Shown in pieces: positions 26,523-35,429 of a stretch of 64,000 bases of DNA. Source of the DNA: Aquibacillus albus (GTDB lineage Bacteria > Bacillota > Bacilli > Bacillales > Amphibacillaceae); assembly GCF_016908325.1 (NCBI RefSeq), contig NZ_JAFBDR010000004.1, forward strand, positions 1-64,000, read 5' to 3'. The notes beneath the pieces are model-generated. The model made no database searches. It was not told the DNA's origin and saw only the letters and a program-made list of their open reading frames with translations. Every line of letters begins with the position of its first letter. Position 1 is the stretch's first letter. Both the position numbers and the translations under genes were made by a program.

Positions 26523-26558
26523 AAACCGAGCACCCTAATAGGATGCTCGGTTTTTTTA
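26523..26558. terminator. Bidirectional terminator
   Basis: ACCGAGCACCC and GGATGCTCGGT (one G-T mismatch) with T-runs on both sides serve the AI-2E gene and the convergent TRAP operon. Confidence 0.9.
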
Positions 26559-26566
26559 TCTTTGTT

Positions 26567-27721
26567 TTACTCACCAGTGACTTCCGCAATTTCCTGTTTT
26601 AGCTTGTCAAATAGTTCTGGGTCAATTCCTTCCACTTCATCACGGTAAAATTCATGTACTGGTTCTGCAACTTCTTTAAATGCTGCAATTTGTTCTTCTG
26701 TTAACTCAATAATTTCAGTAGGATTCTCAGTATCTGCTTCAATAGCTTCTAATCCAGCATCATTTTGACTCTTTTGCTCTTCAAATACCCAATCTTGCAT
26801 TTCAGCTACTGTTTCATCAATTAAAGTCTTCTCTGCATCAGATAGACCGTTATACCAATCTGTATTAACAGTTGTCATCGCAATATAGTTGTTATGGTGT
26901 GAAACGGTAATCGTATCCTGAACTTCATGGAAGCTTGCTGATTCAATGAAGAAGATTGGATTTTCCTGTGCGTCTACTGTTTCACGATCAAGTGCGGTGT
27001 ATAATTCACCCCAGCTTAACGATTGTACAGTTGCTCCATACTCTGCATATGTTTCACGCATTAACGGTGATTCTTGGACACGCATGTTTAAACCTTCCCA
27101 ATCAGATGGCTCATCAATTCCAACGTTACTTGTCCAAGCCATTGACCCTTCCGTCCAAAAAGATAATGGAGTAATGCTATGCTCTTCATATTTAGCTCTT
27201 AAATCAGTATTCAATGCTTCACTATTTGTTAAAACTTCCTGTGTTAACTCCGGTTTTGCCGGGAAGAAATAGTGTAGGGAGAAAATTTGACCATCTGGTA
27301 CCTGACCACCAGTGAAACCTGGTGACATAACAGCCATTTCAATTCCACCTTGTTGTAATAGCTGTGCTTGGTCCACTTCACTACCTAATCCACCATATTC
27401 ATATGGTTCCACTGTTATTGCACCATCTGTTTTTTCCGAAATACGGTTTGCAAACTCTGCAGCATATTCATATTGAACTTGTCCTTCCAACTCTTCTGTT
27501 ACAAAGCCCCAAGTTTGCTCTTCATACGTTGTACCTTCATCTTCAGCAGTTTCACCAGTGTCACCAGTATCTTCGGTGTCCTGCTGTTCTGTATTATCTT
27601 CTTCGTTGTCAGCTCCCTCGTCTGCAGTGCCTTCATCATTGTCTGCTCCACCACAAGCCACTAGTAAGAATGAAAGTGACAAGATAGAAATGAGCATAAA
27701 TAGAAACTTTTTGTTAAAAAT
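26567..27721 (-). CDS. dctP: TRAP transporter substrate-binding lipoprotein (DctP family)
   Basis: Captures an organic acid, probably a C4-dicarboxylate or similar, and hands it to DctQM. A lipoprotein signal ends in SFLLVACGG with the lipid-bearing Cys; an acidic, Thr-rich linker (about 25-60) and a DctP fold with NPIFFIES and the terminal helices follow. The first ATG (27697) has no ribosome-binding site and leaves the signal without positive charge. Eight codons upstream an ATT (27721) is preceded by AGGGGGT at ideal spacing and yields an FNKKFLF n-region. A non-canonical ATT start is therefore proposed. It is the last gene of a Q-M-P operon. Confidence 0.9.
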   Translation of the reverse strand: MFNKKFLFMLISILSLSFLLVACGGADNDEGTADEGADNEEDNTEQQDTEDTGDTGETAEDEGTTYEEQTWGFVTEELEGQVQYEYAAEFANRISEKTDGAITVEPYEYGGLGSEVDQAQLLQQGGIEMAVMSPGFTGGQVPDGQIFSLHYFFPAKPELTQEVLTNSEALNTDLRAKYEEHSITPLSFWTEGSMAWTSNVGIDEPSDWEGLNMRVQESPLMRETYAEYGATVQSLSWGELYTALDRETVDAQENPIFFIESASFHEVQDTITVSHHNNYIAMTTVNTDWYNGLSDAEKTLIDETVAEMQDWVFEEQKSQNDAGLEAIEADTENPTEIIELTEEQIAAFKEVAEPVHEFYRDEVEGIDPELFDKLKQEIAEVTGE

Positions 27722-27793
27722 GATAATTACCCCCTAGTTTTTTTAAAAATTGTATTTATAATGGGCTAAAATAAATTTAGCACCCATTAAAAA

Positions 27794-29065
27794 CTAAATT
27801 AATACCAATGATAATTGTGGGAAAAATACTAGCAATGCCCCAATGATTAATAACATGATAATATATGGCGGTGTACTTCTTATAACTTCTAAGTAAGGTT
27901 TTTTAAACACCGCACTGGCTGTAAAAATATCAACACCAAACGGCGGTGTCGCTGAACCTAGTGCAGCCTGGAATGTAACAATGATTCCAAGGTGTATTAA
28001 ATCGATACCTGCAGCTTCTGCCGAAGGAACAAAAATCGGTGTTAATATTAGGATAACAACAATTGGATCGACAAACATACATCCAATAAAGAAGAAAAGA
28101 CTTACGATAATCAAGACATATAGAGCACTTGGATCTGTTCCTAACACAGCTTCTGTAATTTGCTGTGGAATCCTAGCATAACCTAGTACCCATGTGAAGA
28201 GTTGTCCACCTGCAACTAGTATAAAAACAGCAGATGTAACCAACCCTGTAGATAATGCGATGCTAGGAATACGCTTTAAAGATATTGTTTTAAAAATGAG
28301 CACTTCTAAAATAAATGCATATAAAACCGAAATACCGGAGGCTTCTACCGGTGTGAACCAGCCTTCATAAATACCACCTACAATAATAATTGGAAAGCCT
28401 AACGGCAATAATGCTTTTCTAAAAAATTTAAATCGGCTGGACCAACTTGCTTTTTCCGTTTTTGGTATTTTTTTCACTTTTGCATAAACGATACTATAGA
28501 TGGTAAAAGCTAAAAATACCATGATACCTGGAATGATGCCCGCTATAAACAAATCACCAACCGAAACTCCGGAACCCGCAGCTAAAGCATAAATAATCAT
28601 CCCGATACTTGGCGGAATTAATAATGCGACATCACTAGAATTGATGATAAGTGCCAATATACTCGAATCTTTATAACCAACTTTTAACAAACGTTCTCGC
28701 ATCGGCCTACCAATCGCAACAACTGTAGCCTGTGTGGAGCCTGAGATAGCACCAAACAATGTACAGGATGCTGCAGTTGTGACAGCATACCCTCCACGGA
28801 TGTGACCAACAAAAGAACCGATAAAATCTAATAAACGTTGCGCAGTCTTTCCATTTGTCATAATATCAGCTGCAAAAATAAATAAAGGTACAGCTAATAA
28901 AACTGGTGATTCAATCCCTGTTACTAATTGCTTCATTAATAGGTCCATATTAACTGCCGGATTAAATATCAGCATGATGATAACAGGACCAAGAATTAAC
29001 GGGATCATCATTGGGAAATTTAATAGTAAAAATACGATCATTATGGATAATAATGTGGCTAACAT
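27794..29065 (-). CDS. dctM: TRAP transporter large permease (DctM)
   Basis: The sodium-driven translocating subunit, 423 residues with about 12 hydrophobic segments. Typical DctM features are GPVIIMLIFNPAVNMDLLMK near the start, ASCTLFGAISGSTQATVVAIG (about 99-119), and LGSATPPFGVDIFTA near the C-terminus. GGAGAGGAC precedes the ATG. It lies 35 bp after dctQ and 70 bp before dctP. The substrate is unknown. Confidence 0.95.
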   Translation of the reverse strand: MLATLLSIMIVFLLLNFPMMIPLILGPVIIMLIFNPAVNMDLLMKQLVTGIESPVLLAVPLFIFAADIMTNGKTAQRLLDFIGSFVGHIRGGYAVTTAASCTLFGAISGSTQATVVAIGRPMRERLLKVGYKDSSILALIINSSDVALLIPPSIGMIIYALAAGSGVSVGDLFIAGIIPGIMVFLAFTIYSIVYAKVKKIPKTEKASWSSRFKFFRKALLPLGFPIIIVGGIYEGWFTPVEASGISVLYAFILEVLIFKTISLKRIPSIALSTGLVTSAVFILVAGGQLFTWVLGYARIPQQITEAVLGTDPSALYVLIIVSLFFFIGCMFVDPIVVILILTPIFVPSAEAAGIDLIHLGIIVTFQAALGSATPPFGVDIFTASAVFKKPYLEVIRSTPPYIIMLLIIGALLVFFPQLSLVLI

Positions 29066-29100
29066 AACATTGTCCTCTCCAGAAGTATTCTTAAATCAGC

Positions 29101-29673
29101 TTATACAGATGATATATCTTCCAGTTTTACATCTTTGTCCTTTGTATCGTTATAATCTACAGCGTCAACACCTAAGTAAACCTTATCTTTTGCTTTAGCA
29201 GTAAAGTTAACTATTGTGTTACGAAGGAATTGAATACCTGCGACTATGAAACCAATCGGTAAAAAGACTGACATTAAATATCTTGGTAGTTGTAGAGACG
29301 TTGTAATTGCGCCAGTATCATACTCAAACATAACAAAACTATATGTATAATAAGCCATCATAAACATAACAACAGATGTTATAAAGTTAATAACAATCAT
29401 CATCACTTTTCTTACTTTAAATGGTGCAAAATCGTAAAAAGCGGACATGCTAATATGGCGACCTTTTCTTGCAGCATATCCTATTCCCATAAACGTCGCG
29501 ATAACAATAGCAAACTTACTTACCTCATAAGCAAAATAAAATGCGCCTGAATTAAAAATCTCACGTGCAATTACATTACCAATGATCATAATTGAAATAA
29601 GGATTACAGAAAAGCTTAAAATCCATTCCTCTAATTTCATGACGGCTTTATCTAAAATTTGAAAAAATTTCAA
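29101..29673 (-). CDS. dctQ: TRAP transporter small permease (DctQ)
   Basis: The four-helix accessory membrane subunit, 190 residues. The motif GYAARKGRHISMSAFYD (about 62-78) is characteristic of DctQ. It begins with TTG, preceded by AAGGAGGAAC. It is the first gene of the operon; the promoter should lie in 29674-29900. The usual order is P-Q-M, here Q-M-P. Confidence 0.93.
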   Translation of the reverse strand: MKFFQILDKAVMKLEEWILSFSVILISIMIIGNVIAREIFNSGAFYFAYEVSKFAIVIATFMGIGYAARKGRHISMSAFYDFAPFKVRKVMMIVINFITSVVMFMMAYYTYSFVMFEYDTGAITTSLQLPRYLMSVFLPIGFIVAGIQFLRNTIVNFTAKAKDKVYLGVDAVDYNDTKDKDVKLEDISSV

Positions 29674-30135
29674 TCTATCAGTTCCTCCTTAAGTAGGATA
29701 AAAACCTCTTATTCACCAGACTACTATAATCTTACAAAAATGTTTATGTTTGTACAAATCCATTGTGTTCCTATTATTTGTTAAATTTCTATAAATTTTG
29801 GAATTTCTATTTAATGAATCATTTTAATGAACATATAGACCCAAATACTCTCAATATATTCTGAATACTCTAAAATTGGAAAAGGTATACATTCCGTTCG
29901 ATGGTTTTTATCCCAATACATGCATTAGCTTAAACAATATCTAGTAATAAGGCGTTACTTTTCTACTACGTGTATAATCACCTATTTTTAAGCATTTCAT
30001 TCTTTTCATAAACCTTTTGTAATAGGAAATCATACTCATGCCTCTAATATCCACTTTATTGCAAATGATTTAGTTTTTTTAACTGACATTTGATAGTATA
30101 AAAAAAGAGGTTAAATTGTAAAGAGGAGTGTTAGG
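29674..30135. other. AT-rich intergenic region without recognised gene
   Basis: The divergent spacer between the TRAP operon and a small coiled-coil gene. It should hold both promoters, but no clear operator, riboswitch or small ORF was found in it. Confidence 0.5.
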
Positions 30136-30318
30136 ATGACAAGGAAAGCGTTGCAGGATAGAATTAATGAGGTAAAGTCGGATTACATACGAATTCAGGG
30201 TGATTTAGAGAAATTGGACTCCGTTGGCGGGAATACTGCCAATGCAGAGAAGCAACTAGAGGAGTTGGAGAAGGAGTTAGATTCCTTAAATAAAAAGATG
30301 GCAGAGCTGAAGGAATAG
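30136..30318 (+). CDS. Small coiled-coil protein (SE1832-like)
   Basis: A 60-residue charged helical protein, MTRKALQDRINEVKSDYIRI followed by QGDLEKLDSVGG and a second Glu/Lys-rich helix. It resembles the short SE1832-type proteins of Bacillales in length and in the Y-x-R-I-Q-GDLEKL pattern, but this is by memory and tentative. The start has AGAGGAGTG. It stands between two promoterless-looking gaps and is probably monocistronic. Confidence 0.7.
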   Translation: MTRKALQDRINEVKSDYIRIQGDLEKLDSVGGNTANAEKQLEELEKELDSLNKKMAELKE

Positions 30319-30486
30319 TTACTTATTTAACAGAAAGGCTTTGTTAAAGTTCGGTGTTGATGTTTGGATGCCTAATGGATAGCGGATTGACAAAACATAT
30401 AGGCATTGGTAGTATAATTCTGCTTTTTATATTCACACCCACTAAAAATAATAGGACATCAAGCAAATTTTGACGGAGGTTACACC

Positions 30487-31758
30487 ATGAACAGACATAC
30501 TTTTTTTATCGGTTTTATGCTTTTCGCATTGTTTTTTGGTGCGGGAAACCTTATTTATCCTCCTACGTTAGGGATAGAAGCAGGTACCTCTTATTGGTCG
30601 GCAATGACCGGCTTTATTATCACCGGTGTTGGATTACCAATTCTAGCCATTGCCGCAATCGCTGTTATTAGTGATAAAACAACGGAAATTGGTCATCAGA
30701 TTAACCCTACGTTCGGGATTATTTTTTCTTCGATTATTTATTTAGCAATTGGACCCTTTTTCGGGATACCTCGAGCAGCGAATGTAGCCTTTGAAATGGG
30801 AGCCCAACCATTTATGCGTACTTATTCGAATACAGCATTAACTCTAGCACTATTTACCATTCCTTTTTTCATCGCTGTATACTTTTTAAGCTTATATCCA
30901 TCAAAGCTAGTGAATCATATTGGCCGGTGGCTGACTCCTATTTTAGTTGTTGCCATCGCAGCACTCAGTATCGGTGGAATATTTCTGCTTAATACCAATG
31001 TACAGGCCCCAGGTTCAAAGTATGAAACTTACCCATTTTTCACCGGATTTGTAGAAGGTTATTTAACGATGGATGCAATTGCTGCATTAGCATTCGGGAT
31101 TATTGTCGTAACAGCCTTCAAAAATGCTGGATTGAGCAATCGGAAAGACATGGTAGTTTCAACGATTAAAGCAGGAATTATTTCAGGTATTGCCTTAACG
31201 CTCGTCTATAGTTCGATTGGCTGGGTCGGTGCAAAAATGGATCCCGTGGGAACGTTTGATAATGGCGGACAAGTTCTTTCTACTGCTTCTGAAATTGTCT
31301 TTGGTCTCTATGGAAAAGTTTTATTAGGAGTAATCGTCGCCTTAGCCTGCTTAACTACATCGATTGGTTTGACAGTTGCCTGTGGGCAATATTTTTCACA
31401 ACGAACAAACATGGATTATCGACCGATTATCCGAATTGTTACAATTGCCAGTCTTGTTATTGCAAATTTAGGGTTAACCCAGATTATTTCGATATCTGTT
31501 CCAGTGTTATCCATCATTTACCCCATTGCGATTGTTTTAATAATATTAACGATTTTTCAAGCTTCCCAAAACATACAAAGATTGGCTGTCCTTTTCACTG
31601 CAGTAATAAGTATTTATCAAGGGTTAACTGCCTTTCAAATCAATCTAGCAGCCATTGACGATCTTATCGAAATGCTGCCTTTATATACGTTAGGACTAGC
31701 TTGGATTGTGCCTGCCATTATAGGCGGCGGGATTGGCTGGGTATTGGATCATCGATAG
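30487..31758 (+). CDS. brnQ: Branched-chain amino acid:cation symporter BrnQ
   Basis: Imports Leu, Ile and Val with sodium or protons. The 423-residue protein has about 12 helices. The family start is MNRHTFFIGFMLFALFFGAG with NLIYPPTLG, and GIPRAANVAFEMG follows (about 94-106). GACGGAGGTTAC precedes the ATG. The downstream recQ starts only 47 bp later, so the two may share a message. Confidence 0.94.
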   Translation: MNRHTFFIGFMLFALFFGAGNLIYPPTLGIEAGTSYWSAMTGFIITGVGLPILAIAAIAVISDKTTEIGHQINPTFGIIFSSIIYLAIGPFFGIPRAANVAFEMGAQPFMRTYSNTALTLALFTIPFFIAVYFLSLYPSKLVNHIGRWLTPILVVAIAALSIGGIFLLNTNVQAPGSKYETYPFFTGFVEGYLTMDAIAALAFGIIVVTAFKNAGLSNRKDMVVSTIKAGIISGIALTLVYSSIGWVGAKMDPVGTFDNGGQVLSTASEIVFGLYGKVLLGVIVALACLTTSIGLTVACGQYFSQRTNMDYRPIIRIVTIASLVIANLGLTQIISISVPVLSIIYPIAIVLIILTIFQASQNIQRLAVLFTAVISIYQGLTAFQINLAAIDDLIEMLPLYTLGLAWIVPAIIGGGIGWVLDHR

Positions 31759-31805
31759 CTGAAAACTGATTCCGTAAAGTTTAGTTTCGTAAAAGGATGG
31801 ATCTC

Positions 31806-33929
31806 ATGTTAACAAAAGCACAGCAACTACTAAAAGAATATTACGGCTTCGATGAATTCCGTCCAGGGCAACAGGAAGTCATCGAACAATTATTACAGCA
31901 GCAAAATGCTTTAGCGATTATGCCTACTGGAGGGGGAAAATCACTTTGTTATCAAATTCCTGGTCTGACCATGAATGGAACAGCTGTGATTGTTTCCCCC
32001 TTAATCTCGCTCATGAAGGACCAGGTGGATGCACTAGCATCGCTTGGCATTCCCGCTACCTACATAAATAGCTCCTTAAGCAATGAAGAACAGCAGCACC
32101 GGTTACATATGCTTCGTGAAGGCCGTTACAAGTTTCTTTATGTTGCTCCGGAGAGGTTTGAGCAACCTGCTTTTATAGAAACGTTAAAAAATATCTCGAT
32201 ATCTTTACTAGCCTTTGATGAGGCGCATTGTATTTCTCAATGGGGACATGATTTTCGTCCGAGCTATCGTTCCATTGTACCTACATTGAAAAAAATCCCA
32301 TCGATTCCGGTTATCGTTGCTTTGACTGCAACAGCGACAGATGAAGTAATCCAAGATATTCAGCGATTGCTACATATTCAAGATCAACAAGTAACAAACA
32401 CCGGTTTTGCTAGAGAAAACTTATCGTTTCATTTACTAAAAGGAAGAGATAAGCAAGCTTTTATTCTAGAATATGTTGAGCAACGTAAGCAAGAATCAGG
32501 GATTATCTATGCGACAACGAGAAAACAAGTCGATCAGCTTTATAACTATTTAAGAAGCAGGGGATTTGCTGTTGCAAAATATCATGCTGGCCTATCAGAA
32601 CAAGATCGTAAGCAGGCGCAAAATGCATTTATCCAAGAAGAAAAGTCGATCATGGTTGCAACGAATGCTTTTGGTATGGGGATTGATAAGTCCAATGTCC
32701 GTTATGTGATCCATTATGCAATGCCGATGAATATTGAATCCTATTATCAAGAGGCTGGTCGAGCTGGGCGAGATGGGGAACCGAGTGATTGCCTATTGCT
32801 GTTTTCTGGGCAAGACATTCAATTGCAGAAATTTTTGATTGAACAATCTCTAATGGATGAAGAAAAGAAAGTCAATGAGTATAAAAAACTGCAAGCAATG
32901 ATTAACTATTGCCATACCCATAGTTGTTTACAAACATTTATCCTTCACTATTTTAACGATTTTAGTACAAGCGAAGATTGCGGAAGATGTACGAATTGTA
33001 CGAGTGATTTAGAGCGTAAGGATATGACAACAGAAGCACAAATGGTCCTTTCCTGTGTCAAGCGGATGGGAGAAAGATTTGGAGCTGGCATGACAGCGAA
33101 AGTGCTAAAAGGGTCAAAGGATAAGAAAGTTAATTCCTTTCAACTGAATAAATTAACGACATATGGCATCATGTCGAAGCATACAGAAAAGGAAATTACC
33201 AACTTTATTCATTTCCTTGTCGCTGAGGATATTTTATCCGCAGGGGACCAAAGATTTCCAACCCTTAAGCTGACTAAAAAAGCAGCAGCTGTGTTAAAGG
33301 GCCAAAAGCAAGTTTGGATGCAGGTTGGAAATATTGAGCTCTCCGAATCTACCGACTACGATACAGCTTTGTTTGAAGAGCTGCGTTCCCTTCGTAAGCA
33401 AATTGCCGATGAAGAGAAGGTTCCACCTTACGTGTTATTTTCAGATGCAACAATAAAGGAAATGTGCAGATATTTTCCGAAAACAAAGGATGCCATGCTA
33501 CAAATTAAAGGTGTCGGACAAAAGAAATACGACCAATACGGGGAACAGTTTATGTCAGTAATTACGCAATCGGCAGGGGCAATCAACGAAAAAACTGTTG
33601 TATCCAAACCCGCACCCACCCTTACTGAAAATAAGGAGCCTAGTTACCTGATCAGTTACAATCTGTTTACTAATGGAAACGGATTGAAGGCAGTAGCTGA
33701 TGAGAGACAAATTACGGAGCAAACGGTTGTAAATCATCTGTTAACAGCTTACAAAAATGGATATCAACTAGACTGGTCTACATTTTTTAATGAGGAGCAG
33801 GAAATCGAAGTGCTAAGGGTCAGAGATACGCTTGAGGAACCAAAGCTAAAGCCTTTAAAAGAGCAGCTTCCAGAGGATTTTGATTATACAGTGATTCGCG
33901 CGGTACTCGTTAAAAATGAATTCTTATAG
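31806..33929 (+). CDS. recQ: ATP-dependent DNA helicase RecQ
   Basis: A 3'-5' helicase for recombination and repair. Domains in order: helicase core with Walker [14 protein letters not shown] (about 40-52) and DEAH box [19 protein letters not shown] (about 138-156); zinc-binding RQC with the CGRCTNC knuckle (about 392-398); HRDC domain (about 520-585); and a C-terminal helix-turn-helix extension (about 610-700) as in Bacillus RecQ paralogs. ATG at 31806 is chosen because AAAGGATGGATC lies before it. The total of 707 residues is longer than E. coli RecQ because of the C-terminal extension. Confidence 0.95.
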   Translation: MLTKAQQLLKEYYGFDEFRPGQQEVIEQLLQQQNALAIMPTGGGKSLCYQIPGLTMNGTAVIVSPLISLMKDQVDALASLGIPATYINSSLSNEEQQHRLHMLREGRYKFLYVAPERFEQPAFIETLKNISISLLAFDEAHCISQWGHDFRPSYRSIVPTLKKIPSIPVIVALTATATDEVIQDIQRLLHIQDQQVTNTGFARENLSFHLLKGRDKQAFILEYVEQRKQESGIIYATTRKQVDQLYNYLRSRGFAVAKYHAGLSEQDRKQAQNAFIQEEKSIMVATNAFGMGIDKSNVRYVIHYAMPMNIESYYQEAGRAGRDGEPSDCLLLFSGQDIQLQKFLIEQSLMDEEKKVNEYKKLQAMINYCHTHSCLQTFILHYFNDFSTSEDCGRCTNCTSDLERKDMTTEAQMVLSCVKRMGERFGAGMTAKVLKGSKDKKVNSFQLNKLTTYGIMSKHTEKEITNFIHFLVAEDILSAGDQRFPTLKLTKKAAAVLKGQKQVWMQVGNIELSESTDYDTALFEELRSLRKQIADEEKVPPYVLFSDATIKEMCRYFPKTKDAMLQIKGVGQKKYDQYGEQFMSVITQSAGAINEKTVVSKPAPTLTENKEPSYLISYNLFTNGNGLKAVADERQITEQTVVNHLLTAYKNGYQLDWSTFFNEEQEIEVLRVRDTLEEPKLKPLKEQLPEDFDYTVIRAVLVKNEFL

Positions 33930-33990
33930 TTAGAAAAGCTGGGTCGAGTGCCTGGTCTCACGAATCGCTCGGGACCTTCGTGACATATAA

Positions 33991-34025
33991 AGAAGGAGCA
34001 GACGAAATGATCTGCTCCTTTTTTA
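33991..34025. terminator. Bidirectional terminator between recQ and an aminopeptidase
   Basis: AAGGAGCAGA (33993-34002) pairs with TCTGCTCCTT (34011-34020), followed by a T-run. Confidence 0.88.
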
Positions 34026-34027
34026 TA

Positions 34028-35272
34028 TTACGCGTTAAAATCTAACGCCCAAGTCCCATCACGGAATACCGGTTCTGATTTCCCATCTGCTGTTACACCA
34101 TCAATGTTTAAATCAGCAGATCCAATCATGAAGTCCACATGGGTAAGGCTATCGTTTACCCCATGTTTATCCAGCTCTTCCTCATTCATTTCAGATCCAC
34201 CCTTAAGGTTTGTTGGATATGCTTTCCCTAAAGCGATGTGACACGATGCATTTTCATCAAACAATGTGTTGTAGAAAATTAACCCAGATTGAGAAATTGG
34301 CGACTCATGCGGAACGAGCGCTAACTCACCCAAGCGACTAGAACCGTCATCTGTTTCTAACAAGTGCTTTAATGTCTCATAACCCTGCTCCGCCTTATAG
34401 TCGACCACTTTTCCATCCTTGAATGTTAAGCTAAAGTTATCAATCACATTTCCACCATAGTTTAGAGGCTTTGTACTGGACACCGTGCCATTCACCCCAT
34501 ACTTATGTGGCATTGTGAACACTTCTTCGGTTGGCATATTTGGATTAAAATCGATATCCGTACCTGCTAATTTAGCCGATCCGCCCTTCCAAATATGTCC
34601 CTCTGGTAATTCAAATGTAATATCTGTTCCTTCCGACTTAAAAACTAGCTTCTTATACTGTCGTTTATTTAAAAATTCCCTAGCTTTTCTTAATGTTTTA
34701 TTGTGTTCATCCCAAGCTGCAACAGGATCTTCTTTATCCACACGAACAATTTTAAAAATTTGGTCCCAAAGGCTTTCGATTGCCTCTTCCTTTGTTTTAT
34801 CCGGAAAGATTTTTTGCGCCCAGTCTCCAGTTGGAATGGAAATAATCGACCATGGAATTCGATCGTTCATCGTGTATTTTCTAAATTCCTTCATTGCTTC
34901 TGCCCCAGCCTTCGTTGCCTTAGCAACACGTCCGGGATTAATATCCTTTAATAAATCTGGATTTGTAGACCGAATCGCTAGTAGTGCAGCGCCGTCCTCC
35001 GCATAATACAGGTGCTTATCCACTTGCCATTGTGGAATCGTTGTCAAAACTTCCTCAGGGGCATTCTCATATTTTAACAATGTAATTTCATCATCTGTCC
35101 AGTTGATATGTACATTTTTAGCGCCGAGCTCATAAGCCTTTCTTACAACAACTCGTGTAAATTCCACACCTTCAATCGATGAATTAATGACAAGCGCTTG
35201 ACCTTTTTGTAAATTCACCCCAGTGCGCAGTGCTAACTCTGCATACTTTTCTTGCATTTGTTTATCTGCCAT
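34028..35272 (-). CDS. Aminopeptidase, M29 family, second paralog
   Basis: A 414-residue metallo-aminopeptidase closely similar throughout to the product of 20713-21963. Shared blocks include GVNLQKGQALVINSSIEG, PTEEVFTMPHKYGVNGTVSST and HIALGKAYPTNL, so the metal ligands are conserved in both. ATG at 35272 is preferred over the GTG immediately before it, since GGAGGG is seven bases upstream. The two copies probably arose by gene duplication in this lineage or before it; division of labour between them is not known. Confidence 0.92.
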   Translation of the reverse strand: MADKQMQEKYAELALRTGVNLQKGQALVINSSIEGVEFTRVVVRKAYELGAKNVHINWTDDEITLLKYENAPEEVLTTIPQWQVDKHLYYAEDGAALLAIRSTNPDLLKDINPGRVAKATKAGAEAMKEFRKYTMNDRIPWSIISIPTGDWAQKIFPDKTKEEAIESLWDQIFKIVRVDKEDPVAAWDEHNKTLRKAREFLNKRQYKKLVFKSEGTDITFELPEGHIWKGGSAKLAGTDIDFNPNMPTEEVFTMPHKYGVNGTVSSTKPLNYGGNVIDNFSLTFKDGKVVDYKAEQGYETLKHLLETDDGSSRLGELALVPHESPISQSGLIFYNTLFDENASCHIALGKAYPTNLKGGSEMNEEELDKHGVNDSLTHVDFMIGSADLNIDGVTADGKSEPVFRDGTWALDFNA

Positions 35273-35313
35273 CACATTCCCTCCATTATTCTGTATCTAT
35301 TTCATAATAAGCT

Positions 35314-35360
35314 GAGACTGTCCCATAGGGGTCTGACCCCTTTGTTGTTGGGGCAGCCTC
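35314..35360. terminator. Terminator-like hairpin interrupted by a GGGGTCTGACCCC palindrome
   Basis: GAGACTGTCCC (35314-35324) and GGGGCAGCCTC (35350-35360) can pair with one G-T wobble. The same two arms, joined by only seven bases, form the intact terminator at 54825-54857. Here the loop holds GGGGTCTGACCCC (35328-35340). No T-run remains on either side, so terminator function may be weak. Confidence 0.6.
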
Positions 35361-35429
35361 ATCTCATACTCTGAAGCTATTATTCCACAAAAGATCAAAA
35401 TCATAAAGCTTAAGTACTTTTGTAGCTAT

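Noticed and set aside
27364-27687. Leu/His-rich ORFs opposite dctP
   Set aside because: Shadow of the acidic linker and signal region of dctP, with no ribosome-binding site.
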